64,000 nt of DNA from positions 248,001 through 312,000 of the forward strand of contig NZ_FMVC01000001.1 in NCBI RefSeq assembly GCF_900101855.1, given 5' to 3'. This document shows positions 9,272 through 16,330 of this stretch, in pieces. Source of the DNA: Flavobacterium anhuiense (GTDB lineage: Bacteria; Bacteroidota; Bacteroidia; Flavobacteriales; Flavobacteriaceae). A program made the translations under genes and the position numbers. Position 1 is the first letter of the stretch. Every line of letters starts with the position of its first letter. The notes under the pieces were generated by a model. The model was not told where the DNA came from, did not search any database, and worked only from the letters and a program-made list of their open reading frames with translations.

Positions 9272-9279
9272 CAAAGCTA
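9272..9279 (-). promoter_or_regulatory. Candidate -7 box directly before the HYC_CC_PP gene
   Basis: On the minus strand TAGCTTTG matches the Bacteroidota -7 consensus TAnnTTTG exactly. It ends four bases before the ATG, so transcription would begin at or inside the start codon, giving a leaderless mRNA. No TTG is seen at a normal -33 distance, which lowers confidence. Confidence 0.4.
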
Positions 9280-9313
9280 TTTAAAAACTCTCGAAAAAAA
9301 ACTAAAACAAATG

Positions 9314-9760
9314 TTATTTTTTAGTTTTTTGAAGCTGATAATAAAATCCCGGAATAAATAATAATATCAAAATAGGCTGAATTAAAAATCGCCTAACATA
9401 AAACAGAAGCCAGCTGCCATCTGGAAAATATTCGAGTATGATGTAAAACATCAATAGAAAAACAACTAAAAACACACTATAAATCAGAAGACTAAATTTA
9501 AGAATATCACGATCGTGAAATAAAGCGTAAATCAAAGCCAAAGACAAAATTGAATTTAAAAAATAACGAAAAAAAAGTCCCGCAAAAAGCTTAAGATTCT
9601 CTACTGGCGGATAAGGAATAGACTGAAAATCGGCATTAAAATATACCGAAAAAGGATCATAAAACAGTTTTCGCTCAAATGTTCTTATCAAAGCAAAACC
9701 TATTACTACAGCAATTGCCGCAAAGATTTTAAATTTCTTCTCTTTTAATTTACTTAGCAT
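9314..9760 (-). CDS. Exosortase F-associated membrane protein
   Basis: A 148-residue protein with about four hydrophobic spans, encoded directly after exosortase F; a small membrane partner in this position is typical of XrtF loci in Flavobacteria. I chose the ATG at 9760 (protein begins MLSKLKEKKFK). This overlaps the xrtF stop by 11 bases and suggests translational coupling; an upstream ATG at 9805 in the same frame would extend 45 bases further into xrtF. The N-terminus is basic and then hydrophobic, with no catalytic motif. The protein's function is unknown. Confidence 0.8.
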   Translation of the reverse strand: MLSKLKEKKFKIFAAIAVVIGFALIRTFERKLFYDPFSVYFNADFQSIPYPPVENLKLFAGLFFRYFLNSILSLALIYALFHDRDILKFSLLIYSVFLVVFLLMFYIILEYFPDGSWLLFYVRRFLIQPILILLFIPGFYYQLQKTKK

Positions 9761-10286
9761 ACTTTGAAAATCTATTAATCCAGAAAATCCATAAAACAAA
9801 AACATATCCGTAAATCATCAAAGGAAAAAATGTTCCATGCAGGAAATGGCTATATTGCGGAAATTGATAGATAAGCACTATCAAAAGTGAAATCCTAATA
9901 ACATTCAGGATATAAATAGATATTAGTCCAAAGAATATAAATAATAATGTCTTTTTTAAATTTCCTGAAAAAGCAGCCACAAAAGACACAAAAAGAATCA
10001 TTACACTTACAGCATTACATCCTTCAACTATTCTCGCTATAAATCTTCCGTTTAAAATAATCTCTTGCCAAGGATTTTGCGAGCTTTTCTGAATAATTGC
10101 GTCATAGTTTAAGAGCCTTAACAATTGCTCTGAGTTTCTTCCAGAAACCATCGTTATAGCATCAAGATCTTCTGCTTGATAACTATTTAAATAAAATTTG
10201 TAAAGCAATGTAAGGACAATATATGTCAGAAAAAAAATGCTTATAAAAATCAGAAATGGCTTAAACTGTACTAAATATTTTTTCAA
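9750..10286 (-). CDS. xrtF: Exosortase F (XrtF), membrane cysteine transpeptidase/protease
   Basis: Exosortases are integral-membrane enzymes that cleave C-terminal sorting signals of exported proteins and may pass them to an acceptor. The 178-residue protein has about five spans and the three catalytic residues in their usual setting: C90 in VEGCNAVS, R131 in NVIRIS, and H150 in HFLHGTFFP. The short length fits the XrtF branch of Bacteroidota. Its associated protein follows with an overlap. No obvious sorting-signal substrate is encoded nearby, so the target must lie elsewhere. Confidence 0.88.
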   Translation of the reverse strand: MKKYLVQFKPFLIFISIFFLTYIVLTLLYKFYLNSYQAEDLDAITMVSGRNSEQLLRLLNYDAIIQKSSQNPWQEIILNGRFIARIVEGCNAVSVMILFVSFVAAFSGNLKKTLLFIFFGLISIYILNVIRISLLIVLIYQFPQYSHFLHGTFFPLMIYGYVFVLWIFWINRFSKYAK

Positions 10287-10314
10287 GAGATTTTTTTTTC
10301 AAATTTATATATTT

Positions 10315-10340
10315 TTTGAGTTCAGCTTTAAATACTTTTG
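10315..10340 (+). promoter_or_regulatory. Candidate promoter of the GAF-domain gene
   Basis: TACTTTTG (10333-10340) matches the -7 consensus and lies 16 bases before the ATG. A TTTG at 10315-10318 is only 14 bases upstream, shorter than the usual 17-23, so the -33 assignment is weak. Confidence 0.45.
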
Positions 10341-10356
10341 TATAAAATTTAATATC

Positions 10357-10812
10357 ATGACATTTCAAGAATTACAACCACAAATAAGCAGTATTATTAC
10401 TGACAGTCAAAAAAATAGAGACGAAAAATTATTAGCAGTCTGCAAACTTTTAAACGAAAATGTAGAATATTACAACTGGGTTGGTTTTTATTTTGCAAAT
10501 CACGACACTAAAACTTTACATTTAGGCCCTTACGTTGGTGCAGAAACAGATCACACTGTTATTCCGTTTGGAAAAGGAATTTGTGGTCAGGTTGCCGAAA
10601 GCAATGCCAATTTTGTAGTGCCAGATGTTAAAGCTCAAGACAATTATATTGCCTGCAGTTTAACAGTTAAGTCTGAAATCGTAGTGCCACTTTTTGTTAA
10701 TGGAGTAAATATTGGCCAAATCGACATTGACAGCCATGTAATTGATCCGTTTACAGAAGCTGACGAAAGATTTTTAGAATTTGTAAATCAAGAAGTTGCT
10801 AAATTATTCTAG
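10357..10812 (+). CDS. GAF-domain free methionine-(R)-sulfoxide reductase
   Basis: The 151-residue protein is a single GAF domain resembling the YebR/fRMsr family, which reduces free methionine-R-sulfoxide. The segments FGKGICGQVAES (C76) and DNYIACSLTVKSEIVVPL (C100) match the conserved catalytic region; a third cysteine found in the E. coli enzyme about ten residues before the first is replaced here by His66. The ATG at 10357 gives the normal family start; an in-frame ATG 40 codons upstream would add a Phe/Lys-rich, non-conserved leader running over the xrtF promoter region, so I rejected it. It is cytoplasmic and transcribed divergently from xrtF. Confidence 0.85.
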   Translation: MTFQELQPQISSIITDSQKNRDEKLLAVCKLLNENVEYYNWVGFYFANHDTKTLHLGPYVGAETDHTVIPFGKGICGQVAESNANFVVPDVKAQDNYIACSLTVKSEIVVPLFVNGVNIGQIDIDSHVIDPFTEADERFLEFVNQEVAKLF

Positions 10813-10843
10813 AAGAACTATTTTTAAGATAAAAATAGACTGA

Positions 10844-11539
10844 ATGAAAAGAAACATCTTACTCATATTGCTTCTGATAATTTCAGTTAATCTGTCTGCG
10901 CAAATTAGCATGATGTCTAAAAAAATCTTTTTAGACTCCTTAAATCGTGAATGTACACCCGAAAATCATGCTTACACAAGAGTAATTACCAATTATTCTC
11001 AGAAAAGCACCCGTTATGTTGTGACTGACTTCTACAAAAATGGAAGAAAGAAAATGACGGGATCGACCTTAGATCGAGATGTTCTAAAAAAAGACGGGGA
11101 ATTTATTTACTATTATAAAAATGGTGCAAAAGAATCTGTTATAAATTATTCTGAAGACCATAAAGCTGGCAAAGAAATTAGCTGGTACGAAGATCAGAGT
11201 AAAAAATGCGAAAAACAGAACATTTGGGATCCGAAAACAAAAAAGCTCCAGACTTTGATTCTAAATTGCTGGGATATAAATAAAAATCAAACCGTTACGA
11301 ATGGAAATGGAGATTACGAAGAAACAGACCAGTTTGTTACTCAAAAAGGAACAGTCAAAGGCGGATTGAAACAAGGTTACTGGGAAGGGAATGACATTTT
11401 ACGAAAGATTACGTTTGTTGACAATTATGATCAAGGAGTTTTAATTTCGGGCGTAAGTACTGATGCAAACAATGTCAAATTTTCTTATTCGTCTTTGAGC
11501 GAAAAGCAATCTGGTAAAAAAGCTTTAAAATCAAAATAA
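10844..11539 (+). CDS. Secreted YwqK/MORN-repeat protein
   Basis: The 231-residue protein has a signal peptide (1-20, ending LSAQ) and repeats of the form Y-x-N-G-x-K (for example DFYKNGRKKMTGS, EFIYYYKNGAKESV) as in YwqK-type MORN-variant proteins. Such repeats form a beta-sheet ladder; their role in the periplasm is unknown. It is clearly paralogous to the following gene: the region after the signal peptide, DSLNRECTPENHAY, aligns with DSIGKDASKENHISY there. It has no TonB-type C-terminal domain. The 24-base gap to the next gene suggests co-transcription. Confidence 0.75.
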   Translation: MKRNILLILLLIISVNLSAQISMMSKKIFLDSLNRECTPENHAYTRVITNYSQKSTRYVVTDFYKNGRKKMTGSTLDRDVLKKDGEFIYYYKNGAKESVINYSEDHKAGKEISWYEDQSKKCEKQNIWDPKTKKLQTLILNCWDINKNQTVTNGNGDYEETDQFVTQKGTVKGGLKQGYWEGNDILRKITFVDNYDQGVLISGVSTDANNVKFSYSSLSEKQSGKKALKSK

Positions 11540-11563
11540 TAACTATACCAACTATCAACTTTT

Positions 11564-12502
11564 ATGAAAAAAAACTTTCTATTTTTTTTACTTTTTCCGA
11601 TGTGGATCTTTTCACAAAGCACTTTAGATAAAATCGTATATTTTGATTCAATTGGAAAAGATGCTTCTAAAGAAAATCACATTTCTTACCGAATAATTAA
11701 AGATTATTACACTGAGAAGGATTTATATCAAGTAAAGGATTATTATAAGTCCGGTGCGTTAAAAATGGAAGGAAATTCTAAAACCAAAGACGGATATTCA
11801 AAAGAAGGCGAATATATTTATTATTTTGAAAATGGACAGAAAAAAAGAACTGAAAACTACCTTAAATCAAGATTAAATGGAAGCTTCTCAGAATGGTATG
11901 AAAATGGGAATCCACGAATTAGGGGCGAGTATTTGGAATCTGAAAAAGGATTTGGTTCGGACATGAAAATCTTTGATTTTTGGAATTCTAAAAATGAACA
12001 TACCGTAGAAAAGGGAAATGGTTATTTTGAAGAAGATTGGGGGACCTCTTCGGCAAAAGGAAATTTAAACAAAGGATTTAAGGACGGAGAATGGAAAGGA
12101 ATTAACGAAATCACCAAGTGCCAATACACTGAATTTTATAAAAATGGAAAGTTTATTTCTGGAAAAAGCATTAATTCCAATGGAAAAGAGTTAGAATATG
12201 ATGCTTTGGAACTTAAACCATTACCTCAAAAAGGAATTAACGATTTTTATAAATATATTGGTGATCATTTTGTAAAAACGAAGGAAGCTATTGCAAATAA
12301 AATAGGCGGAAGATTGGTTATTCAGTTTATAATTGATAAAGAAGGGAAAATCATTGAGCCTAAAGTTCTCAGATCCTTAGGATATGGCCTTGATGAAGAG
12401 GCTATAAAAGTAATCACTAGTTATGAAAACTGGATTCCTGGAAAACAGAGGGGAGTACCTGTGAGAGTATTATATGCTATACCTCTTACAGTGCCAAATT
12501 AG
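11564..12502 (+). CDS. Secreted YwqK/MORN-repeat protein with C-terminal TonB domain
   Basis: The 312-residue protein has a signal peptide (about 1-18, MWIFSQS), YwqK-type repeats up to about residue 215 (for example YIYYFENGQKKRTEN, SEWYENGNPRIRGEY), and a TonB C-terminal domain at about 225-312 (GGRLVIQFIIDKEGKII and GLDEEAIKVI are typical). Classical TonB is anchored in the inner membrane by an uncleaved N-terminal helix; here the N-terminus looks cleavable, so it would not harvest proton-motive energy directly. The Tyr-Pro pair common at the start of the domain is not apparent. It probably arose by duplication of the preceding gene plus domain gain. Function is unknown. Confidence 0.8.
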   Translation: MKKNFLFFLLFPMWIFSQSTLDKIVYFDSIGKDASKENHISYRIIKDYYTEKDLYQVKDYYKSGALKMEGNSKTKDGYSKEGEYIYYFENGQKKRTENYLKSRLNGSFSEWYENGNPRIRGEYLESEKGFGSDMKIFDFWNSKNEHTVEKGNGYFEEDWGTSSAKGNLNKGFKDGEWKGINEITKCQYTEFYKNGKFISGKSINSNGKELEYDALELKPLPQKGINDFYKYIGDHFVKTKEAIANKIGGRLVIQFIIDKEGKIIEPKVLRSLGYGLDEEAIKVITSYENWIPGKQRGVPVRVLYAIPLTVPN

Positions 12503-12574
12503 CAAAATAATTAGGATAGGAAATTATTCAAAAAATAAAAATCATTATTCTATTTTAAGATTCTTTTATTTTTG

Positions 12575-12606
12575 TTTGATTCTTTTGTTTTTTTAATCTA
12601 ATTTTG
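12575..12606 (+). promoter_or_regulatory. Promoter of rpsO
   Basis: TTTG (12575-12578) and TAATTTTG (12599-12606) are separated by 20 bases, matching the Bacteroidota consensus exactly. The expected transcription start is about 50 bases before the rpsO ATG. Confidence 0.7.
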
Positions 12607-12664
12607 CACCCGTCTTACAAAAGTTGTATTGACATACATAAAAATCATTTAAAACAATATTGGA

Positions 12665-12931
12665 ATGTATTTAACTAAAGAAAAGAAAGAAGAAATCTTC
12701 GCACAACACGGTGGTGCAACAAACACAGGAAGTGCAGAAGGTCAAATCGCGTTGTTCACTTACAGAATTTCTCACTTAACTGAACACTTGAAAAAAAATC
12801 GTCACGATTACAACACTGAGCGTTCTCTTGTACTATTAGTAGGTAAAAGAAGAGCTTTGTTGGACTACTTGAAAAAGAAAGATATCAACAGATATCGTGA
12901 GATTATCAAAGTATTGAATATCAGAAAATAA
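12665..12931 (+). CDS. rpsO: 30S ribosomal protein S15
   Basis: S15 binds the central domain of 16S rRNA early in 30S assembly. The 88-residue protein has the normal length and conserved segments GSAEGQIALFTYRISHLTEHLKKN (split over residues about 20-43), HDYNTERSLVLLVGKRRALLDYL and a C-terminal RYREIIKVLNIRK. It has its own promoter and a terminator-like hairpin after it. pnp follows, the same gene pair as in E. coli. Confidence 0.98.
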   Translation: MYLTKEKKEEIFAQHGGATNTGSAEGQIALFTYRISHLTEHLKKNRHDYNTERSLVLLVGKRRALLDYLKKKDINRYREIIKVLNIRK

Positions 12932-12940
12932 TCAATATAG

Positions 12941-12967
12941 AAAAGAGGTGCGAGAGTGCCTCTTTTT
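12941..12967 (+). terminator. Terminator after rpsO
   Basis: AAAAGAGGTGC (12941-12951) pairs with GTGCCTCTTTT (12956-12966) using two G-U wobbles, around a GAGA tetraloop of the GNRA class, followed by TTGTTTTT. It would reduce read-through into pnp. Confidence 0.78.
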
Positions 12968-13028
12968 GTTTTTACATTACAGCTGTTTATAATAAGCATA
13001 TTACAAGAAAAAAAGTTTGGTTTTTCAT

Positions 13029-13085
13029 TGGGTTTTAGATAACAACAACTACACACAACAACAACTACAACACAACTAAAACCCA
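13029..13085 (+). promoter_or_regulatory. Long-loop hairpin in the pnp leader
   Basis: A perfect 10-bp stem, TGGGTTTTAG (13029-13038) and CTAAAACCCA (13076-13085), encloses a 37-nt loop made almost only of A and C (repeated CAACAACAACTAC). It lies 25 bases before the pnp start. I see no consensus promoter between the rpsO terminator and this element. A role in control of pnp is inferred from position and from the known autoregulation of E. coli pnp through its leader. Confidence 0.5.
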
Positions 13086-13110
13086 TTGTATAATCAAAAA
13101 GGAAAAATTT

Positions 13111-15255
13111 ATGATTCCACAAGTTTCACAAGAAATTATCGATTTAGGAGATGGAAGAAGCATCTCAATCGAAACTGGTAAATTAGCAAAACAAGCCGAT
13201 GGTTCAGTTGTTGTACGTTTAGGAAACTGTATGCTTTTAGCAACTGCAGTTTCCGCAAGAACATCTAACCCAGGTGTTGACTTTTTACCATTAACGGTAG
13301 ATTACCGTGAAAAATTTGCTGCTGCAGGACGTTTCCCAGGAGGATTTTTCAAAAGAGAAGCTAGACCTAGCGACAGCGAAGTATTAACAATGAGATTAGT
13401 AGACCGTGTATTACGTCCGCTTTTCCCAGATGATTACCATGCCGAAACTCAGGTTATGATTCAATTAATGTCTCATGATGATAATGTTATGCCAGATGCA
13501 TTAGCTGGTTTAGCAGCATCTGCAGCATTAGCTGTTTCTGACATTCCATTTTACAACTTAATTTCTGAAGTGCGTGTTGCTCGTATCGACGGAAAGTTAG
13601 TAATCAACCCAAGCCGAGAAGAATTAGAAAAATCTGATATCGATATGATGATTGGAGCTTCTATGGATTCTGTTGCCATGGTTGAAGGTGAGATGAAAGA
13701 AATTTCAGAAGCTGAAATGGTTGAAGCAATTAAATTTGCACACGAAGCTATTAAAGTCCAAATTGTTGCTCAACAAAAATTGAGAGCAAAATTAAGCTCT
13801 CAAGAATACAGAACTTATGAAGGTGAAGTTGAAGACGAAGCTGTTTACGCAAAAGTAAAAGCTGCCGCTTACGATAAATGCTATGCAATTGCACAAGAAG
13901 CTTCTGGAAAAGCAGAAAGAGGTGAAAAATTTGCAGCTGTAAAAGAAGAAGCAAAAGCTTTATTTACTGAAGAAGAATACGCTGAAAATGCAGATCTTGC
14001 TGGTTTAGTTGGAAAATATTTCTACAAAACAAATAAAGAAGCTGTTCGTAATGTAATTCTTGAAAAAGGAATTCGTCTAGACGGTAGAAAAACAACAGAA
14101 ATCAGACCAATTTGGTGTGAGACTGATTATTTGCCATCTGTGCATGGATCTTCTTTATTTACACGTGGAGAAACTCAAGCTTTGGCAACGGTAACTTTAG
14201 GAACTTCCAAAGAAGCTAACCAAATCGATTCTCCATCTGAACAAGGCGAAGAGAAATTCTACTTACACTATAACTTCCCTCCTTTCTCTACTGGTGAAGC
14301 AAAACCACTAAGAGGAACTTCAAGAAGAGAAGTTGGTCACGGTAACTTAGCTCAAAGAGCTCTTAAAAATATGATTCCTGCAGATTGTCCTTATACAATT
14401 CGTGTTGTTTCAGAGGTATTAGAGTCTAACGGTTCTTCTTCTATGGCAACAGTTTGCGCTGGAACAATGGCTCTTATGGATGCTGGAGTTCAAATGACAA
14501 AACCAGTTTCTGGTATTGCTATGGGATTAATCACTGACGGTGAAAAATTTGCTGTATTGTCTGATATCTTAGGAGATGAGGATCACTTAGGAGATATGGA
14601 CTTTAAAGTAACTGGAACTGCTGATGGTATTACGGCTTGCCAAATGGATATCAAAATCGAAGGATTACGTTATGATATCATGGAACAAGCTTTAGCACAA
14701 GCTCGTGATGGACGTTTACATATTTTAGGAAAATTAACTGAAACTATTGCAACTCCAAGACCAGAAGTTAAAGATCATGCACCAAAAATCATCACTAGAA
14801 CTATTCCTGGAAACTTTATTGGAGCGTTAATCGGACCTGGAGGAAAAGTAATTCAAGAATTACAAAAAGCTACAGGAACTACTATTGTAATCAACGAAGT
14901 TGACGAGCAAGGGGTTGTTGAAATCTTAGGAACTGATCCAGAAGGAATCAAAACAGTATTGGCTAAAATTGATGCCCTAACCTTCAAACCTCAAGTTGGA
15001 GAAGCATACGAAGTGAAGGTAATTAAAATGCTTGATTTTGGAGCTGTAGTTGAATATACTGCTGCACCTGGAAATGAAGTATTGCTTCACGTATCTGAGC
15101 TAGCTTGGGAACGTACAGAAAATGTTGCCGACGTAGTCAAAATGGGCGATGTTTTCCAAGTGAAATACTTAGGAGTTGATCCTAAAACTAAAAAAGAAAA
15201 AGTGTCTAAAAAAGCACTTGTTCCAAGACCTCCGCGTGAGGAGAAAAAAGAGTAA
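13111..15255 (+). CDS. pnp: Polyribonucleotide nucleotidyltransferase (PNPase)
   Basis: PNPase degrades RNA from the 3' end by phosphorolysis and can also add tails. The 714-residue protein has the full family architecture: a first RNase PH-like domain with [26 protein letters not shown], an alpha-helical linker (about 240-310), a second catalytic RNase PH domain with [25 protein letters not shown] and [17 protein letters not shown], then KH ([20 protein letters not shown]) and S1 ([21 protein letters not shown]) RNA-binding domains. Length is normal. It lies behind rpsO, with a structured leader, and is followed by a strong terminator. Confidence 0.98.
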   Translation: MIPQVSQEIIDLGDGRSISIETGKLAKQADGSVVVRLGNCMLLATAVSARTSNPGVDFLPLTVDYREKFAAAGRFPGGFFKREARPSDSEVLTMRLVDRVLRPLFPDDYHAETQVMIQLMSHDDNVMPDALAGLAASAALAVSDIPFYNLISEVRVARIDGKLVINPSREELEKSDIDMMIGASMDSVAMVEGEMKEISEAEMVEAIKFAHEAIKVQIVAQQKLRAKLSSQEYRTYEGEVEDEAVYAKVKAAAYDKCYAIAQEASGKAERGEKFAAVKEEAKALFTEEEYAENADLAGLVGKYFYKTNKEAVRNVILEKGIRLDGRKTTEIRPIWCETDYLPSVHGSSLFTRGETQALATVTLGTSKEANQIDSPSEQGEEKFYLHYNFPPFSTGEAKPLRGTSRREVGHGNLAQRALKNMIPADCPYTIRVVSEVLESNGSSSMATVCAGTMALMDAGVQMTKPVSGIAMGLITDGEKFAVLSDILGDEDHLGDMDFKVTGTADGITACQMDIKIEGLRYDIMEQALAQARDGRLHILGKLTETIATPRPEVKDHAPKIITRTIPGNFIGALIGPGGKVIQELQKATGTTIVINEVDEQGVVEILGTDPEGIKTVLAKIDALTFKPQVGEAYEVKVIKMLDFGAVVEYTAAPGNEVLLHVSELAWERTENVADVVKMGDVFQVKYLGVDPKTKKEKVSKKALVPRPPREEKKE

Positions 15256-15288
15256 TCAGATCTTAGTTTACTAAAGGTTTATTTATAG

Positions 15289-15321
15289 AAAACCCCAATT
15301 CTTTATTGAATTGGGGTTTTT
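15289..15321 (+). terminator. Terminator after pnp
   Basis: Perfect 13-bp stem AAAACCCCAATTC (15289-15301) and GAATTGGGGTTTT (15308-15320) with a 6-nt loop and a short T-run. The following bases up to 15510 are AT-rich and show no gene. Confidence 0.9.
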
Positions 15322-15514
15322 CAGTTTCTAGAAGCAACATTTAATGTCTCTAGCTTTTTTTTGAAATAAATTCTATTCAAAAAAAAACTAAAAAACACAC
15401 TTCAGCATGGTTTTTCGATTTTTTTTACTAAAAATTCTAAATTTTAATAGTTACACAATGCGTTTTGCATGCCTGTAGCGCCTTTTTATCACAATTTAAC
15501 AAATTAGCGTTTTA

Positions 15515-15540
15515 TTTGTAACCTTTTTTTTATACTTTTG
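15515..15540 (+). promoter_or_regulatory. Candidate promoter of the DUF4249 locus
   Basis: TACTTTTG at 15533-15540 matches the -7 consensus; TTTG at 15515-15518 is 14 bases upstream, shorter than usual. The first gene begins 38 bases later. This is the only promoter-like sequence I see for the six-gene block 15579-24507. Confidence 0.45.
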
Positions 15541-15578
15541 AAATCTTCCGAAAACCATTAACAAAACCATTAAATCCT

Positions 15579-16325
15579 TTGAAAAATTACCAAAAAAAAA
15601 TCGTTTTTCTCATTTTATTTGAATTATTCTTAAACATTCATCCTATTCAGAGTCAAACTAGTAATGATATCAATACTTACAATTGGTTTGACACTACTGT
15701 TGGCAGAAGCAATCTGGATATTAACAATGGGATACCTCACACAAATCCATTCAGAACTTTAGGAAATGACATTCATCTGTATTTAATAAATAAATACGAA
15801 TTAGGCAAAGTTGTTTATGAAGATCAAGCTTATTATGATATTAAGCTTAAGTATGATATTTATAGAGATATACTAGTTTTAAATCCTGACGGTGGATCTG
15901 ACAATATTGGTATAAACCTGGCACAAAATAAAGTTAGCTCATTTTCTATTCAGGATAAAAACTTTATCAAAAGAGAAAGAAAAAACGAAGATATCCCTGA
16001 ATTTACCACAGGCTACTATGAAGAAACTAAAATTTCTCCAGATTTAGTGTTGTATATCAAACATCACAAAGACATGCAGAAGACAATTAACGAAAGCAGT
16101 CTTTATTATACTTTCAAAGAAAATAATTCTTTTTTTATCGATTTAAAAGGTAAAATTTATCCAATAAAAAGCAAAAGCGACCTTATTAAATTATTTCCCG
16201 AACAGAAAAAACAAATCAATGGGTTTTATTTATTGAACAGAGAACTGAGAAAATCCGATTTAAATCAATTCATGAAAAATTTGATGAAATACACTTTTAA
16301 CTCTCTTTCAATATCAAGCAAATAA
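15579..16325 (+). CDS. Secreted protein of unknown function at the head of the DUF4249 locus
   Basis: I do not recognise a named family. The 248-residue protein begins with TTG; with this start the first 26 residues form a good signal peptide (MKNYQKKIVFLILFELFLNI, cleavage near IQSQ). The C-terminal part (about 175-240: SLYYTFKENNSFFIDLKGKI, SKSDLIKLFPEQKKQINGF) resembles a region often seen in small periplasmic Bacteroidota proteins encoded next to TonB-dependent receptors; this resemblance is from memory only. The TonB receptor starts 5 bases after its stop, so the two are surely co-transcribed. It may be an accessory to that receptor. Confidence 0.7.
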   Translation: MKNYQKKIVFLILFELFLNIHPIQSQTSNDINTYNWFDTTVGRSNLDINNGIPHTNPFRTLGNDIHLYLINKYELGKVVYEDQAYYDIKLKYDIYRDILVLNPDGGSDNIGINLAQNKVSSFSIQDKNFIKRERKNEDIPEFTTGYYEETKISPDLVLYIKHHKDMQKTINESSLYYTFKENNSFFIDLKGKIYPIKSKSDLIKLFPEQKKQINGFYLLNRELRKSDLNQFMKNLMKYTFNSLSISSK

Positions 16326-16330
16326 AACAA

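Noticed and set aside
10237..10356. 40-codon N-terminal extension of the GAF-domain protein
   Set aside because: It is Phe/Lys-rich, covers the divergent promoter region and the start of xrtF, and the family begins at the downstream ATG.
12865..13122. 85-codon open frame on the minus strand across the rpsO-pnp gap
   Set aside because: Its run of valines (VVVVVV) is the antisense translation of the CA-rich pnp leader; it overlaps rpsO and has no promoter or family features.
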